The notes: generated by a model not told the origin, from the letters alone. A stretch of 64,000 nucleotides of DNA from Gibbsiella quercinecans (GCF_002291425.1 NZ_CP014136.1:2418001-2482000), one strand, 5' to 3'. Shown: positions 40,388 through 49,508, counted from the stretch's first letter. Made by a program: numbers and translations.

Positions 40388-40423
40388 ATGGGTACAGTTT
40401 CATTTTTAACAAACTGTATCCAT
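40388..40423. promoter_or_regulatory. candidate MocR operator
   Basis: ATGGGTACAGTTT (40388-40400) and AAACTGTATCCAT (40411-40423) form an inverted repeat with one mismatch in 13 and a 10-bp spacer. A third ACAGTTT is at 40370-40376. Repeated ACAGTTT-like half-sites between a MocR gene and its target are the usual binding arrangement. Confidence 0.6.
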
Positions 40424-40512
40424 CACAATAGCCGATCTCTGGTTCTGTCACCATCACGCCAAGCGCCTTATGCTGGTGTTACTGCCCAACACCCTGTTTT
40501 AGGAGCTTTTTT

Positions 40513-41121
40513 ATGCTGGATTCTGCTTTTATCAGCTACGTCACCGTGATGTCGATAACCCCGGGGCCGAATAACCTGCTGCTGGCCTCATCCGGCGTCA
40601 ACTTTGGCCTGCGCCGGACGCTGCCGATGATTTTTGGCATCGGCGCCGGCTGTGCGGTGCAGCTCGCGCTAACCACCTCCATGCTCAACGTTATTCTCAG
40701 CGGAGCCAGCGGGCTGCGTTTCCCACTGGCGCTGATGGGCTGCGCCTACCTGCTGTGGCTGTCGTGGAAGCTGTTTCAGGCTGCAACGCCCACGGCCAAA
40801 CAGCAGGCCAAGCCAATGCGCTTTATCGCCGGCGCGCTGTTTCAGGCGGTGAACCCGAAAGCCTGGCTGATGGCGATCAACGTGGCTATTTTGTTTACCC
40901 CTCGCAGCGGCGCCAGCCTGCATCAAACGCTGGCGATCATCGCCGGTTTCACCTTATTGAATATTCCCTGTGTGTTGGTGTGGGCGCTCATGGGCGATCG
41001 GCTGCGCACTGCCCTGCGCGTGGCCTGGAAGCTGCGGGTGTTTAACGGGATCATGGCCGGATTGATGGCGGCCACGGCGTTGTGGCTGCTGTATGATGAG
41101 TGGCGGATCGCCTTGGCTTAA
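40513..41121 (+). CDS. LysE/RhtB-family amino acid exporter
   Basis: A 202-residue membrane protein with about six helices. The N-terminal MSITPGPNNLLLASSGVNFGLRR and middle ALFQAVNPKAWLMAI are diagnostic of the LysE/RhtB family. It would export an amino acid or derivative across the inner membrane. It is divergent from the MocR gene, and its stop overlaps the convergent mtlR stop. Confidence 0.9.
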   Translation: MLDSAFISYVTVMSITPGPNNLLLASSGVNFGLRRTLPMIFGIGAGCAVQLALTTSMLNVILSGASGLRFPLALMGCAYLLWLSWKLFQAATPTAKQQAKPMRFIAGALFQAVNPKAWLMAINVAILFTPRSGASLHQTLAIIAGFTLLNIPCVLVWALMGDRLRTALRVAWKLRVFNGIMAGLMAATALWLLYDEWRIALA

Positions 41122-41759
41122 GCCGGGCCGAGCGGGGAAAGGCGGGAAGGCTGTTTGGCGCCGATGCCGGCAATCAGTTCAGTGAGGGACAGCACCATGG
41201 TGGAACGCACCATTTGCTGATAACGCTGGTGCTGCATGGCGATCAGCAATTCGTCGGCTTCGCCAGGTTGCAGGAACGTCGGCACCGGCGGCAGCGCCGC
41301 CACGCAGTGCAATTCGCCAAACGGGCCAAGGATTTCATCATCGACGAAACGGTATTCGCTGCCGTCGTGGTTTAACTCTTCGCGGAGCGCCATCAACAGT
41401 TCAGCGTCTTCATATTCATGGCGGGAAATCACCCCAAGCCCATACATCAGCTTCAGGCGCACAGACAGTTCGCCCAGCGGGCCGGCACCGGATAACAGCG
41501 GTTCGACGGCGTATTTCACCGCATAATCATCCTTGCGAAAAACCTGCACTACCAGCACGTTGAGCGCTTCCGCCAGCAGATCCACCGCTGCAATCAGGAA
41601 GCTGCGCACCGTCTTGCCAGCGTTAAGCTTTTCCAGAACCTTATTTTCAAATGCCTGCGCTTCTTCCATCGTCGTTCTTCGTATGGCGTGGAGTGGGATC
41701 CCTTCTCCCGACAGGGGAGGTTTTGGATAAGCGTGAACAATATCACGAATGTTGCTCAC
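41118..41759 (-). CDS. mtlR: mannitol operon repressor MtlR
   Basis: A 213-residue protein matching E. coli MtlR over QAFENKVLEKLNAGKTVRSF, VFRKDDYAVKYAVEPLL, LLMALREELNHDG and ILGPFGELHCVAALPP. It is helical, has no classical DNA-binding motif, and represses mtl in E. coli. GTG 41759 was chosen because GGGAGGAGG lies just before it; an internal ATG at 41669 gives a shorter form with a poor ribosome binding site. Last gene of mtlADR. Confidence 0.94.
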   Translation of the reverse strand: MSNIRDIVHAYPKPPLSGEGIPLHAIRRTTMEEAQAFENKVLEKLNAGKTVRSFLIAAVDLLAEALNVLVVQVFRKDDYAVKYAVEPLLSGAGPLGELSVRLKLMYGLGVISRHEYEDAELLMALREELNHDGSEYRFVDDEILGPFGELHCVAALPPVPTFLQPGEADELLIAMQHQRYQQMVRSTMVLSLTELIAGIGAKQPSRLSPLGPA

Positions 41760-41920
41760 CCGGCCTCCTCCCTAACCAGAGAAAATGCATTTATCCCCCT
41801 CTTATTTTAAGCGGCAGATGCGCGGGCCTGATTCCCAGAGCCGCGCAAAAACGGGGCCCCTGGTATAGGCAGAGTCGCCAGGCCAACACACCTGCAATTT
41901 GCTGTATGAAGGGTATGCAA

Positions 41921-43075
41921 TTATGCGTGATGCATAGCGGTATATGCAGCCACCGCTTTGCGTACCACCTCGCTGTCTTCCGGCAGGCCAGTGATTTGCA
42001 CCAGCGCCGCCTGCGGCCCCAGCCGTGCCAGCAGTTCCGCCATCTCTTGCGCCTGCGGATCCTGCTCATTGTTGTAATGCAGCACCGCGGCGATGCCCTG
42101 GATCAGATTTTCGTTCGGCAGGCCATATTCCAGCGTGCCCAGCAGCGGCTTGATCAGGCGATCGCCGGCGCTCAGTTTGCGCAATGGCTGGCGGCCGACA
42201 CGTTCCACGTCATCATGCAGGTAGGGGTTCTCAAACCGGCCGAGGATCTTGTTGATATACGCCGCGTGTTTTTCCGGCGCAAAGCCATAGCGTTTGATTA
42301 GCACCGCGCCGCTCTCTTCCATTGCGCCCTTTACCACACTGCGCACGTCGGGATGGAGAATGGCTTCGCGGATGGTCGGCAGGTTCGCCCGCTGCCCCAG
42401 ATAAGCGGTAATGGCATGGCCGGTGTTGAGCGTGAACAGCTTGCGTTCAACAAACGCCATCAGGTTGTCGGTCAACTCCATGCCGGCAATGGCCGGCGGC
42501 TCGCCTTTGAACTGCGTTTTATCGACAATCCATTCGCTGAAGGTTTCCACCGTCACTTCCAGCGGATCGGTGGTGCCTGCCGCTGCCGGCGGTACGATGC
42601 GATCAACGGCCGAATCAACAAAGCCGACGTGTTGCTCCACCCAGGCCTGCTCTTGCACCGGCAGAGCGTTAAACACGTGCTGTTTCAGTTGGCTGGTGCC
42701 GCGCACCATATTTTCGCAGGCGATAATGTTCAGCGGCGCCTCATTGCCCTGCTGGCGGCGTTTAATCAGCCCTTTGGCAATAGTGCCGGCAATTTTATCC
42801 AGGATCTGCGGGCCGACCGCCGTGGTGACCAGATCGGCCTGCGCAATCAGCGCAGCTGCCTCATCGCTGGCGCTGTGCACGGCGCTGACGTTATTCACCG
42901 GTTCTACCCGCGCCTGTTCACCCACCACATGCACGTCATAACTACCGCGCTTGTTCAGTTCGTCCAGTACCGCTTGGTTGACATCGGCAAAGGTCAATTC
43001 AATGTTCGCGTCAGCCAGCAGCTTACCGATAAAGCCGCGGCCAATATTACCTGCCCCGAAATGTAATGCTTTCAT
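41921..43075 (-). CDS. mtlD: mannitol-1-phosphate 5-dehydrogenase MtlD
   Basis: A 384-residue NAD-dependent enzyme that oxidises mannitol-1-P to fructose-6-P. It begins [20 protein letters not shown] (NAD-binding GAGNIGRG) and has the catalytic lysine region in the family's middle helix (DRIVPPAA, then [10 protein letters not shown]). ATG 43075 gives the E. coli start. Second gene of mtlADR, 58 bp after mtlA. Confidence 0.97.
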   Translation of the reverse strand: MKALHFGAGNIGRGFIGKLLADANIELTFADVNQAVLDELNKRGSYDVHVVGEQARVEPVNNVSAVHSASDEAAALIAQADLVTTAVGPQILDKIAGTIAKGLIKRRQQGNEAPLNIIACENMVRGTSQLKQHVFNALPVQEQAWVEQHVGFVDSAVDRIVPPAAAGTTDPLEVTVETFSEWIVDKTQFKGEPPAIAGMELTDNLMAFVERKLFTLNTGHAITAYLGQRANLPTIREAILHPDVRSVVKGAMEESGAVLIKRYGFAPEKHAAYINKILGRFENPYLHDDVERVGRQPLRKLSAGDRLIKPLLGTLEYGLPNENLIQGIAAVLHYNNEQDPQAQEMAELLARLGPQAALVQITGLPEDSEVVRKAVAAYTAMHHA

Positions 43076-43097
43076 AATCTTAGCCTTTTCAAACATC

Positions 43098-43126
43098 ACG
43101 GGGGCGCTGCTTGCGCAACCCCCCGT
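43098..43126 (-). other. intercistronic stem-loop between mtlA and mtlD
   Basis: ACGGGGG (43098-43104) pairs with CCCCCGT (43120-43126), with a further GCGC/GCGC stem inside. There is no T tract. Such a hairpin could stabilise the mtlA message or set the mtlA/mtlD expression ratio. Confidence 0.5.
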
Positions 43127-43132
43127 AGGGAG

Positions 43133-45052
43133 TTACGCCTGCTTACCGTTCAGCAGATCCAGAACATCCTGCACGCTGGTGGTGGTGCTCAGGCGCGCAA
43201 TGACGGTTTCGTCGTCCAGCGCAGTGGTCAGGCTGGTTATCACCTGGATATGTTCGTTGTTGCGCGCCGCAATGCCGATCACCAGGCGCGCCACCTCATC
43301 CTCTTCGTTACCGAAGCGCACGCCCTGCGGGTATTGGCAGAACACCACCCCGGTGCGCAATACGCGGTCTTTGGCTTCGATAGTGCCGTGCGGCACCGCG
43401 ATGGATTCCCCCAAATAGGTGGAGGTGAGCTTTTCACGCTCCAGCATCGCCGGCACGTATTCCGCTTCGACATAGCCCCCTTTCACCAACTGTTCGCCGG
43501 CAAAGCGGATCGCCTGTTCTTTGTCGGCCGCCTGCAAGCCAAGGAAGATATTGTCTTCACGCAGCCTGAACAGGTTCTGCTCGGTGGCGTCAAAGCTGTC
43601 GTCCAGCGTCGAGATCACTTTCTGCTGGTTTTCGCTGGTCTTGCTGGCGGCCACCAGGCGCTCGGCCAAATTGCTGTACAGGTGGCTATCGAGGAAGTTG
43701 GTCAGCGAGATGTGCTGTGCCTGCGGCGCATGCCGCATGGCGCGCTCGGTCAGATCGCGGTGGGTGATCACCAAATCCACATCGTCCGGCAAGCTGTTGA
43801 TCGCGCAGTTGGTTACCGAGATATTTTTCAACCCGGCGTCGGTCACTTTTTTGCGCAGTACACCGGCGCCCATGGCGCTGGAGCCCATGCCGGCGTCACA
43901 GGCGACGATGATTTTGCGTACAGTGCTCAGATCGCCATCCACCAGCGCGTTAGCTGGAGTAGCCGCGCCCTTCGACTGCGCTTTCATGTCCTGCATGCGG
44001 CGGGTAGCTTCTTCCAGTTCGTCTTCGTCTTTTGCTTTGGTGGTTTTCAACAGGAAGGCTGAAACCACGAAGGAAACCGCAAATGCCGCGGCGATCGCCG
44101 CCAGGTTGGCGAAGTAAGCGCCTTTTGGCGTCATTGCCAGCACGGCCAGGATTGAGCCAGGGGAAGCCGGGGAAACCAGGCCACCGTTCAGTAAGGTCAG
44201 GGTGAATACCCCGGTCATGCCGCCCAGAATCACCGCCAGGATCAGGCGTGGGTTCATCAGCACATACGGGAAGTAGATTTCGTGAATACCACCGAAGAAG
44301 TGGATAATCGCCGCGCCGCCGGCAGACTGCTTGGCATTGCCGCGGCCAAAGAACATATAGGCCATCAGTACGCCCAGCCCCGGACCAGGGTTGGCTTCAA
44401 TCAGGAAGAAGATCGATTTGCCGGCTTCCGTCGCCTGCTGGATGCCCAACGGCGAGAAGATACCGTGGTTAATGGCGTTGTTCAGGAACAGGATTTTCGC
44501 CGGTTCGACGAAGATCGACGTCAATGGCAGCAGGTTGTTCTGCACCATGATGTTGACGCCCGCCGCCAGGATGTGCGAAAGCCCTTCGACCAGCGGCCCG
44601 ATGGCCATGAAAGCCAGAAGCGCCAGCAGCATGCCGATAATGCCGGCGGAGAAGTTGTTGACCAACATCTCAAAGCCGCTTTTGATCTTGCCGTCAACCC
44701 AACGGTCGAAACGTTTGATAGCCCAGCCGCCCAACGGGCCGGCAATCATTGAGCCGAGGAACATTGGCATATCGGCGCCGACGATCACCCCCATGGTGGT
44801 GATAGCACCGACCACGCCGCCACGTTCGCCGCCCACCAGGCGCCCACCGGTATAACCGATCAGCAGCGGCAGTAAATAGGTGATCATCGGGCCGACCAGT
44901 TTGCCTAACGTTTCGTTCGGCAGCCAACCGGTTGGAATAAACAGTGCGGTGATAATGCCCCAGGCGATAAATGCACCGATATTGGGCATCACCATATTGC
45001 TCAGGAAGCGGCCAAAGTTCTGAACCTTGACCTTGATATCTGGTGAAAACAT
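43133..45052 (-). CDS. mtlA: mannitol PTS permease MtlA (EIICBA)
   Basis: A 639-residue membrane permease. EIIC occupies residues 1 to about 345 (NMVMPNIGAFIAWGIITALF at the start, GGIHEIYFPYVLMNP loop), EIIB about 380-475 (phosphocysteine in VACDAGMGSSAMG) and EIIA about 495-639 (phosphohistidine in SIAVPHGTIEAKD). It imports mannitol as mannitol-1-P. ATG 45052 with GGGGTGGGG upstream was preferred to a GTG at 45061. The control region carries several CRP sites. Confidence 0.97.
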   Translation of the reverse strand: MFSPDIKVKVQNFGRFLSNMVMPNIGAFIAWGIITALFIPTGWLPNETLGKLVGPMITYLLPLLIGYTGGRLVGGERGGVVGAITTMGVIVGADMPMFLGSMIAGPLGGWAIKRFDRWVDGKIKSGFEMLVNNFSAGIIGMLLALLAFMAIGPLVEGLSHILAAGVNIMVQNNLLPLTSIFVEPAKILFLNNAINHGIFSPLGIQQATEAGKSIFFLIEANPGPGLGVLMAYMFFGRGNAKQSAGGAAIIHFFGGIHEIYFPYVLMNPRLILAVILGGMTGVFTLTLLNGGLVSPASPGSILAVLAMTPKGAYFANLAAIAAAFAVSFVVSAFLLKTTKAKDEDELEEATRRMQDMKAQSKGAATPANALVDGDLSTVRKIIVACDAGMGSSAMGAGVLRKKVTDAGLKNISVTNCAINSLPDDVDLVITHRDLTERAMRHAPQAQHISLTNFLDSHLYSNLAERLVAASKTSENQQKVISTLDDSFDATEQNLFRLREDNIFLGLQAADKEQAIRFAGEQLVKGGYVEAEYVPAMLEREKLTSTYLGESIAVPHGTIEAKDRVLRTGVVFCQYPQGVRFGNEEDEVARLVIGIAARNNEHIQVITSLTTALDDETVIARLSTTTSVQDVLDLLNGKQA

Positions 45053-45185
45053 AAACCCCACCCCTATTGTTACGCGCTGACAATAAGAGCGCGTGATATT
45101 TGTCGTGACGGAATCGTCGAGTTGCTGCTGTATGCGAAGCGGACTCTAGCACGCGCTTTTTGAGGGGAATATCGTGTGAAAATTT

Positions 45186-45201
45186 TGTGATATACGTCAC
45201 A
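45186..45201. promoter_or_regulatory. CRP site 1 of mtl (perfect)
   Basis: TGTGATATACGTCACA matches the CRP consensus TGTGA-N6-TCACA in all ten positions. It is the nearest of four sites to mtlA. Confidence 0.85.
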
Positions 45202-45229
45202 TCAGACATACCCATTACAGGGGGGTAAT

Positions 45230-45245
45230 GGTGACTTAGATCACA
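45230..45245. promoter_or_regulatory. CRP site 2 of mtl
   Basis: GGTGACTTAGATCACA: one mismatch in the first half-site, perfect TCACA. Confidence 0.7.
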
Positions 45246-45302
45246 ATAATTGAATGTAAAAAAAGCACATTGTTAAAAAAAGACCGGTTACGCCGGGAAA
45301 AA

Positions 45303-45318
45303 TGTGACTTGTATCACT
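45303..45318. promoter_or_regulatory. CRP site 3 of mtl
   Basis: TGTGACTTGTATCACT: one mismatch at the last position. Confidence 0.75.
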
Positions 45319-45346
45319 ATTTTGTATGACTGATTTGTTTGTTAAT

Positions 45347-45362
45347 TGTGATGTTAATCACA
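45347..45362. promoter_or_regulatory. CRP site 4 of mtl (perfect)
   Basis: TGTGATGTTAATCACA matches all ten consensus positions. Four sites over about 175 bp recall the multi-site mtl promoter of E. coli. Confidence 0.85.
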
Positions 45363-45661
45363 ATTAACTTTTCACTGCGGCGAGCAAAACGAGAGGTTGA
45401 TCTCCTTCCTGGTTTTCGCCGATACGGCGCTGAAAACGGCAACGTAAAAAATGAAATAAAATTACATTTCTAACCCTGCCGGCATTGGAGAGAACAATAA
45501 CAACATGAAGAGTGAGTAAATAAGGCCAGGAAATCGCTCTTGCCATACCACGCCCCACGAAGGCGATGCCGGCAGTGCACCACCACAGCGCTTCGCCTCA
45601 TTGCGGTGCGCCGCTTGGGCCAAAAACGTTACATCCTGTTGTATTACCTTGTTTTTTATTT

Positions 45662-45678
45662 TTGGCATAAGTTCTGCA
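45662..45678 (+). promoter_or_regulatory. possible sigma-54 promoter of the NitT/TauT-type ABC operon
   Basis: TTGGCATAAGTTCTGCA keeps GG and GC with the required 10-bp gap and matches the sigma-54 -24/-12 pattern TGGCACG-N4-TTGCA with three mismatches. Start of transcription would be near 45690, immediately before the palindrome CTTGTATACAAG (45692-45703). Confidence 0.5.
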
Positions 45679-45691
45679 TACGTTAGCTGGC

Positions 45692-45703
45692 CTTGTATAC
45701 AAG
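45692..45703. promoter_or_regulatory. perfect 12-bp palindrome, candidate operator
   Basis: CTTGTATACAAG is a perfect palindrome lying at the expected transcription start. TTGTAT recurs 11 bp further on (45704). GntR-family regulators often use TTGTATACAA-like sites, but no regulator gene is adjacent. Confidence 0.45.
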
Positions 45704-45736
45704 TTTGTATCCTGTCAATAACACTGGGGAATAGTT

Positions 45737-46753
45737 ATGCGCGACCATAATGATGAAAAAATTGATATTCAGCGTCGTCGGTTAATGAAGTTATCCGCCC
45801 TAAGTTTGGGCGGCATAACCTTGGCCAGCATGCTGCACAGCACGCCGGCCTTGGCGGCCGATGATGAAATCCTTATCGGCTACTGGCCGATTGTCGGCGG
45901 GTTGCCGCTGTACACCGGCGTTGAAAGAGGCATTTTCAAACAGGCAGGGTTGAACGTGAAGGCCGTGAAGTTCGCCAGCCCGCAACAGGTCGTGGAAGCG
46001 ATGATCACCGGCCGTATTCACGGCTGCGCTAACGGCACCGCTACCGGCGCGCTGGGTCTTGGCGCCATCACCAGCCCAGAGCTATTCAAAATCATCTGCT
46101 CGAACCCATCCAATGAAAAAATGGTGTTGGACGAGTTCCTGGTGCCGGTCAACAGTAGCGCAACGCGCATTTCGGATCTGCAGGGCAAGCGTATCGCCTG
46201 CGGCCCCGGCATCCAGAACGTGACCATGACGAAAATCATTCTGGAAAAAAACGGCTTCAGCGACACCAAAGTCATCGAGTTGCCGGTGGGCCAGCATGCG
46301 CCATCGCTGGCCGCCGGGCAAATCGACGGGGTGTATACCCTGGAGCCGACCGGTACGGTGGCGCGCATCAAGGGGATGGGCAAGGTGTTGGAAACCGGCG
46401 TAATTTCCAAATACGTGCTAGGCGATGCCAGCGCCCCTTGGTTCGGCGGCGCGGCGGCGCTGACCAGCAGCTTTATCAGCGCCAACCCACAGCGGGCGCA
46501 GCTGTTCACCCAGGCATACGGCCAGGCGGTTGAGTTTATTCAGCAACAGCCGGAGGCTTCGCGCCAATACGTGGCGGGCTATACCGGCATTGAGCCGGCG
46601 CTGGTGCATGAAGTGCCGCTGCCCGGCTTTGTCATGTATGACCAGCTCACCGGCGACAATCTGCAGTGGTTCCAGAAATTTTACGACGTGTTCACCGAGC
46701 GCAAGATTTTCAGCAAACCGGTAGACGTTGCATCACTGATTTATCGTGCGTAG
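45737..46753 (+). CDS. NitT/TauT-type ABC transporter binding protein, Tat-exported
   Basis: A 338-residue periplasmic binding protein. The N-terminus has a twin-arginine-like motif (QRRRLMKLSALS) and a hydrophobic stretch ending ALA-A at about residue 41, so Tat export is likely. The mature part has the SsuA/TauA-type pattern LPLYTGVERGIFKQAGLNVK and DGVYTLEPTGTVAR. The ligand is unknown; the family takes up nitrate, sulfonates, pyrimidine precursors and similar compounds. First gene of a three-gene operon. Confidence 0.87.
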   Translation: MRDHNDEKIDIQRRRLMKLSALSLGGITLASMLHSTPALAADDEILIGYWPIVGGLPLYTGVERGIFKQAGLNVKAVKFASPQQVVEAMITGRIHGCANGTATGALGLGAITSPELFKIICSNPSNEKMVLDEFLVPVNSSATRISDLQGKRIACGPGIQNVTMTKIILEKNGFSDTKVIELPVGQHAPSLAAGQIDGVYTLEPTGTVARIKGMGKVLETGVISKYVLGDASAPWFGGAAALTSSFISANPQRAQLFTQAYGQAVEFIQQQPEASRQYVAGYTGIEPALVHEVPLPGFVMYDQLTGDNLQWFQKFYDVFTERKIFSKPVDVASLIYRA

Positions 46754-46762
46754 AGGGATGAT

Positions 46763-47527
46763 ATGACCAAAAATTGGGGAAACAGGCTCTTACCCCTGAT
46801 CGGGCCTGCCATCCTGTTTGTATTATGGCAAACGGCGGTGAGCGCCAAATGGCTCAACCCGGTGCTGCTGCCTTCACCGGTGGAAACGCTGCGCTATTTG
46901 TTCGAAGCGCTGGTGAGCGGCGGCATGAACCAGGACATCGGCGCCACGCTGTACCGCACGATGATGGCCTTTGTGTTTTCCGCCGTGATCGGCGTGCCGT
47001 TGGGTGTGATTCTGGGCAGCAATGAGCGCGTTTACCGCAGCGTGGAGTTCCTGGTGGATTTCTTCCGTTCCACGCCCTCATCGGCCATGATCCCGCTGTT
47101 TATGCTGATTTTCGGCATCACCGATGCCAATAAAATCGCCATCGCCGCTTTCGCCGCGGTGTTGGTCATCCTGTTTAACAGCGCCTACGGGGTGATGAAT
47201 GCCAAAAAGACCCGCATCATGGCGGCCCACGTCATGGGGGTGCCCCGCTGGCATATCTTCAAAGACATCATGCTGATGGAAAGCCTGCCGCAAACCTTCG
47301 TTGGGCTGCGAACCGGCGTCTCGATGGCGTTGGTCATCGTCATCGTCGCGGAAATGTTTATCGGCTCGGAAACCGGCCTTGGCCACCGCATTATTGATGC
47401 TCAGCAGTTGTTTAATATCAAGGATATGTATGCATCCATTCTGCTGACCGGCGCCTTTGGCTATCTGCTTAACCTGGCATTTTTGTTAATTGAAAAACGC
47501 TGCGTACACTGGAGTGGCAAAGCATGA
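46763..47527 (+). CDS. NitT/TauT-type ABC transporter permease
   Basis: A 254-residue SsuC/TauC-like permease with about six helices and the cytoplasmic coupling loop near residues 150-175 (AAHVMGVPRWHIFKDIMLMESLPQ). It follows the binding protein by 9 bp, and its end overlaps the ATPase start by 4 bp. Confidence 0.9.
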   Translation: MTKNWGNRLLPLIGPAILFVLWQTAVSAKWLNPVLLPSPVETLRYLFEALVSGGMNQDIGATLYRTMMAFVFSAVIGVPLGVILGSNERVYRSVEFLVDFFRSTPSSAMIPLFMLIFGITDANKIAIAAFAAVLVILFNSAYGVMNAKKTRIMAAHVMGVPRWHIFKDIMLMESLPQTFVGLRTGVSMALVIVIVAEMFIGSETGLGHRIIDAQQLFNIKDMYASILLTGAFGYLLNLAFLLIEKRCVHWSGKA

Positions 47528-48306
47528 GTAATCCATCCTGGCCAAAGCCCAACACCCACGTCACCATCCGCGGGCTGTATAAATCCTTCGCCGGCCAACC
47601 CCTGTATAGCGATCTGAATCTGGATCTGCCCAGGGGAAAGATCGTTTCCATTTTCGGCCCCAACGGCTGCGGCAAATCAACGCTGATGAACATGATTGCC
47701 GGCTTGCTGCCGCTCGATCAAGGGCAGATTCTGTTCGACGGCAAAAAGCTTTCCGAAACCAATATCGGCTACGTGTTCCAAAACTACCGCGATGCGCTGT
47801 TCCCCTGGATGAGCGCCTGGAAAAACATCGCCTACCCGCTGAAACGGCGCGGCATGAAAGAAAGAGAAGTCAAAGCGCGGGTGGAAGAACTGGCGCAAAT
47901 GTTTGATATCCGTTTTGATCTGAACCGCTACCCGTATGAGCTTTCCGGCGGCCAACAGCAAACCGTGTGCATCATGCGCGCGCTGGCGGTTAAGCCGGAG
48001 GTGATGTTCCTGGACGAGCCGTTTTCCGCACTCGATTTTGAAATGACGCTGTTTATTCGCGACAAACTGCAACAAGTGCAGCTGGCGACCGGCGTTACCA
48101 TGCTGATTGTCTCGCACGATCTGGAAGACGCGGTTTTCCTCGCCGATGAGATCCTGCTGCTGACGCGGCGCCCCACCCAGGTGGCGGAGATTGTGCCGTT
48201 CAACCTGGCACGCCCACGCAACGCCGAAGCCATGAGCGATCCGGAGTTCATTCGGGTCAAGGCCCATACGCTGGCGGTATTTAAACGCGAAATGGAGGCG
48301 GGTTAA
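47524..48306 (+). CDS. NitT/TauT-type ABC transporter ATPase
   Basis: A 260-residue ATPase with Walker A GPNGCGKSTL, signature LSGGQQQT (the final R of the family is T here), Walker B VMFLDEPFSALD and switch histidine VSHDLEDAV. It energises the transporter encoded by the two preceding genes. No enzyme gene follows, so the substrate cannot be inferred from context beyond the nitrogen-related setting. Confidence 0.92.
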   Translation: MSNPSWPKPNTHVTIRGLYKSFAGQPLYSDLNLDLPRGKIVSIFGPNGCGKSTLMNMIAGLLPLDQGQILFDGKKLSETNIGYVFQNYRDALFPWMSAWKNIAYPLKRRGMKEREVKARVEELAQMFDIRFDLNRYPYELSGGQQQTVCIMRALAVKPEVMFLDEPFSALDFEMTLFIRDKLQQVQLATGVTMLIVSHDLEDAVFLADEILLLTRRPTQVAEIVPFNLARPRNAEAMSDPEFIRVKAHTLAVFKREMEAG

Positions 48307-48357
48307 GCCCCGCCCCGGTGGTAGCGCCCTGCACGGGCGCCGCCGCTGGCTTTACGG

Positions 48358-49077
48358 TTACTGCATCACGCGCTGCACGGTGCTCTGCGCATTCAACAGG
48401 TTCTGCTGGCGCGCCACCAGGTTCGACATCATGGTGTTGTACTGCGCCGCCTGTTGCTGGGTGCGGAACTGCACACCGCCGTTGTTGAAGCTCACCTGGT
48501 TACCCTGCGCCTGCAGGAAATCCCCCACCTGCACCAAATCCTGCAGGAACGTGGCGGTGGTTGGGATAGCCGGCATCAGCGCGTTGGCTGGATCGGTGAC
48601 CACCTTGTCATACACCTGGTTGTACACGGCCTTCAGATCGTCCGGCTGCTTCAACGCCGCGCGTGCCGTGTCCGCCTGCGATTTCGCCGACTGAATCTGC
48701 TGGCCGAGCAGGTTCAACGCACCGACGGACTGCTGTAGCGCATCGCGCTTGGCGATATAGTCTGGCGCGACGCGGACCTGATTAACCAGATCCAGCGCCG
48801 GCGTCAGGCTGGCGTCCACCGATTTGGATAACTGCTGGGAAAAGCCGACTAAAATCGCATAATCGCCGGCATAATTGCCGAACTTCTGCTTTTGATCTTC
48901 GCTCAGCGTGGGAATTCTCACGCCGCTGCGCATCACGGTATTTTGTAAGTAATCAATGAACGCCTTGCGCTGTTCCGGCTCTTTATCGCCACAGGCAGTC
49001 AACTGCAGGACTGCCAACAATGCCAATACCGGCACCAACCAACGCATCAGGCTTCTGCTCTGGATCCCTACCGCCAT
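48358..49077 (-). CDS. yiaF: DUF3053 lipoprotein YiaF
   Basis: A 239-residue lipoprotein with a lipobox LTAC (cysteine near residue 29) and the sequence EQRKAFIDYLQNTVMRSGVR shared with E. coli YiaF. The mature domain is helical with a Q-rich end. Function unknown. It lies between the two ABC operons, on the opposite strand, with no obvious link to them. In E. coli it lies in the same neighbourhood as tag and glyS. Confidence 0.9.
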   Translation of the reverse strand: MAVGIQSRSLMRWLVPVLALLAVLQLTACGDKEPEQRKAFIDYLQNTVMRSGVRIPTLSEDQKQKFGNYAGDYAILVGFSQQLSKSVDASLTPALDLVNQVRVAPDYIAKRDALQQSVGALNLLGQQIQSAKSQADTARAALKQPDDLKAVYNQVYDKVVTDPANALMPAIPTTATFLQDLVQVGDFLQAQGNQVSFNNGGVQFRTQQQAAQYNTMMSNLVARQQNLLNAQSTVQRVMQ

Positions 49078-49340
49078 GTGACATAACTCCTGTTATAAAC
49101 GTACTTTTTCATCGGGCTCCATGCCTTTTGCCGCACTCCGTGCGCCTATAAGAATAGATCAACTGCCGGCAATGCGATACGCGATTCACCATGGTGCGCC
49201 CATTGCGCGGTGAAATGCTTCGCCGTAGTGCAGGCTGCGCCAAAAGCGACCGCCCGCCCATCATTCACCGAATAGCGCAGCACGTCAATGGCGAACAAAT
49301 AACCTGATAAAACAAGCCGGATAGGCGATTTCTTCACAAA

Positions 49341-49357
49341 CTGGCAAGTATCTTGCT
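49341..49357 (+). promoter_or_regulatory. sigma-54 promoter of the guanidine operon
   Basis: CTGGCAAGTATCTTGCT matches the -24/-12 consensus TGGCACG-N4-TTGC[AT] with one mismatch and correct GG-to-GC spacing. Transcription would start near 49368, about 50 nt before the riboswitch core. It implies nitrogen (NtrC) control; no clear NtrC site could be fixed upstream. Confidence 0.7.
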
Positions 49358-49417
49358 TAATTCCTGCCTGCAGGAGCGGTAGCGGGTCACCGTTGTCGCA
49401 CGACAATTTGCAATAGG

Positions 49418-49508
49418 TCACTAGGGTTCCGGTCTGGCAACAGGCGCTGGTCCGAGAGTGGCCGACCGCCCTCTGGCGGTTACACGGCGGGATAAAAGCC
49501 CGGGAGGC
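49418..49508 (+). ncRNA. guanidine-I (ykkC) riboswitch
   Basis: The conserved blocks of the ykkC class are present in order: CTAGGGTTCCGG (49421), CTGGTCCGAGAG (49447) and ACACGGCGGGATAAAAGCCC followed by GGGAGG (49482-49507). This RNA binds guanidinium and switches on guanidine export or breakdown genes. It precedes an ABC importer, deiminase and carboxylase operon, the standard context. A hairpin right after the aptamer and the ribosome binding site at 49561 suggest either control of termination or of translation; the mode was not resolved. Confidence 0.93.

Larger units (their letters stand above)
45053..45736. promoter_or_regulatory. control region between mtlA and the NitT/TauT-type ABC operon
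   Basis: A 684-bp spacer with no supported gene. The left half holds the mtl CRP sites, listed separately. The right end holds a sigma-54-like element and a palindrome for the rightward ABC operon. From about 45363 to 45640 nothing specific was recognised. Confidence 0.6.

Noticed and set aside
45704-45712. A NAC-type site ATA-N6-TNGTAT before the NitT/TauT-type operon
   Set aside because: The spacing between ATA and TTGTAT is 5, not 6, so the match is not valid; only the palindrome was kept.
49170-49215. An NtrC site upstream of the sigma-54 promoter
   Set aside because: CACCATGGTG is palindromic but too short to fit the TGCACC-N4/5-GGTGCA spacing.
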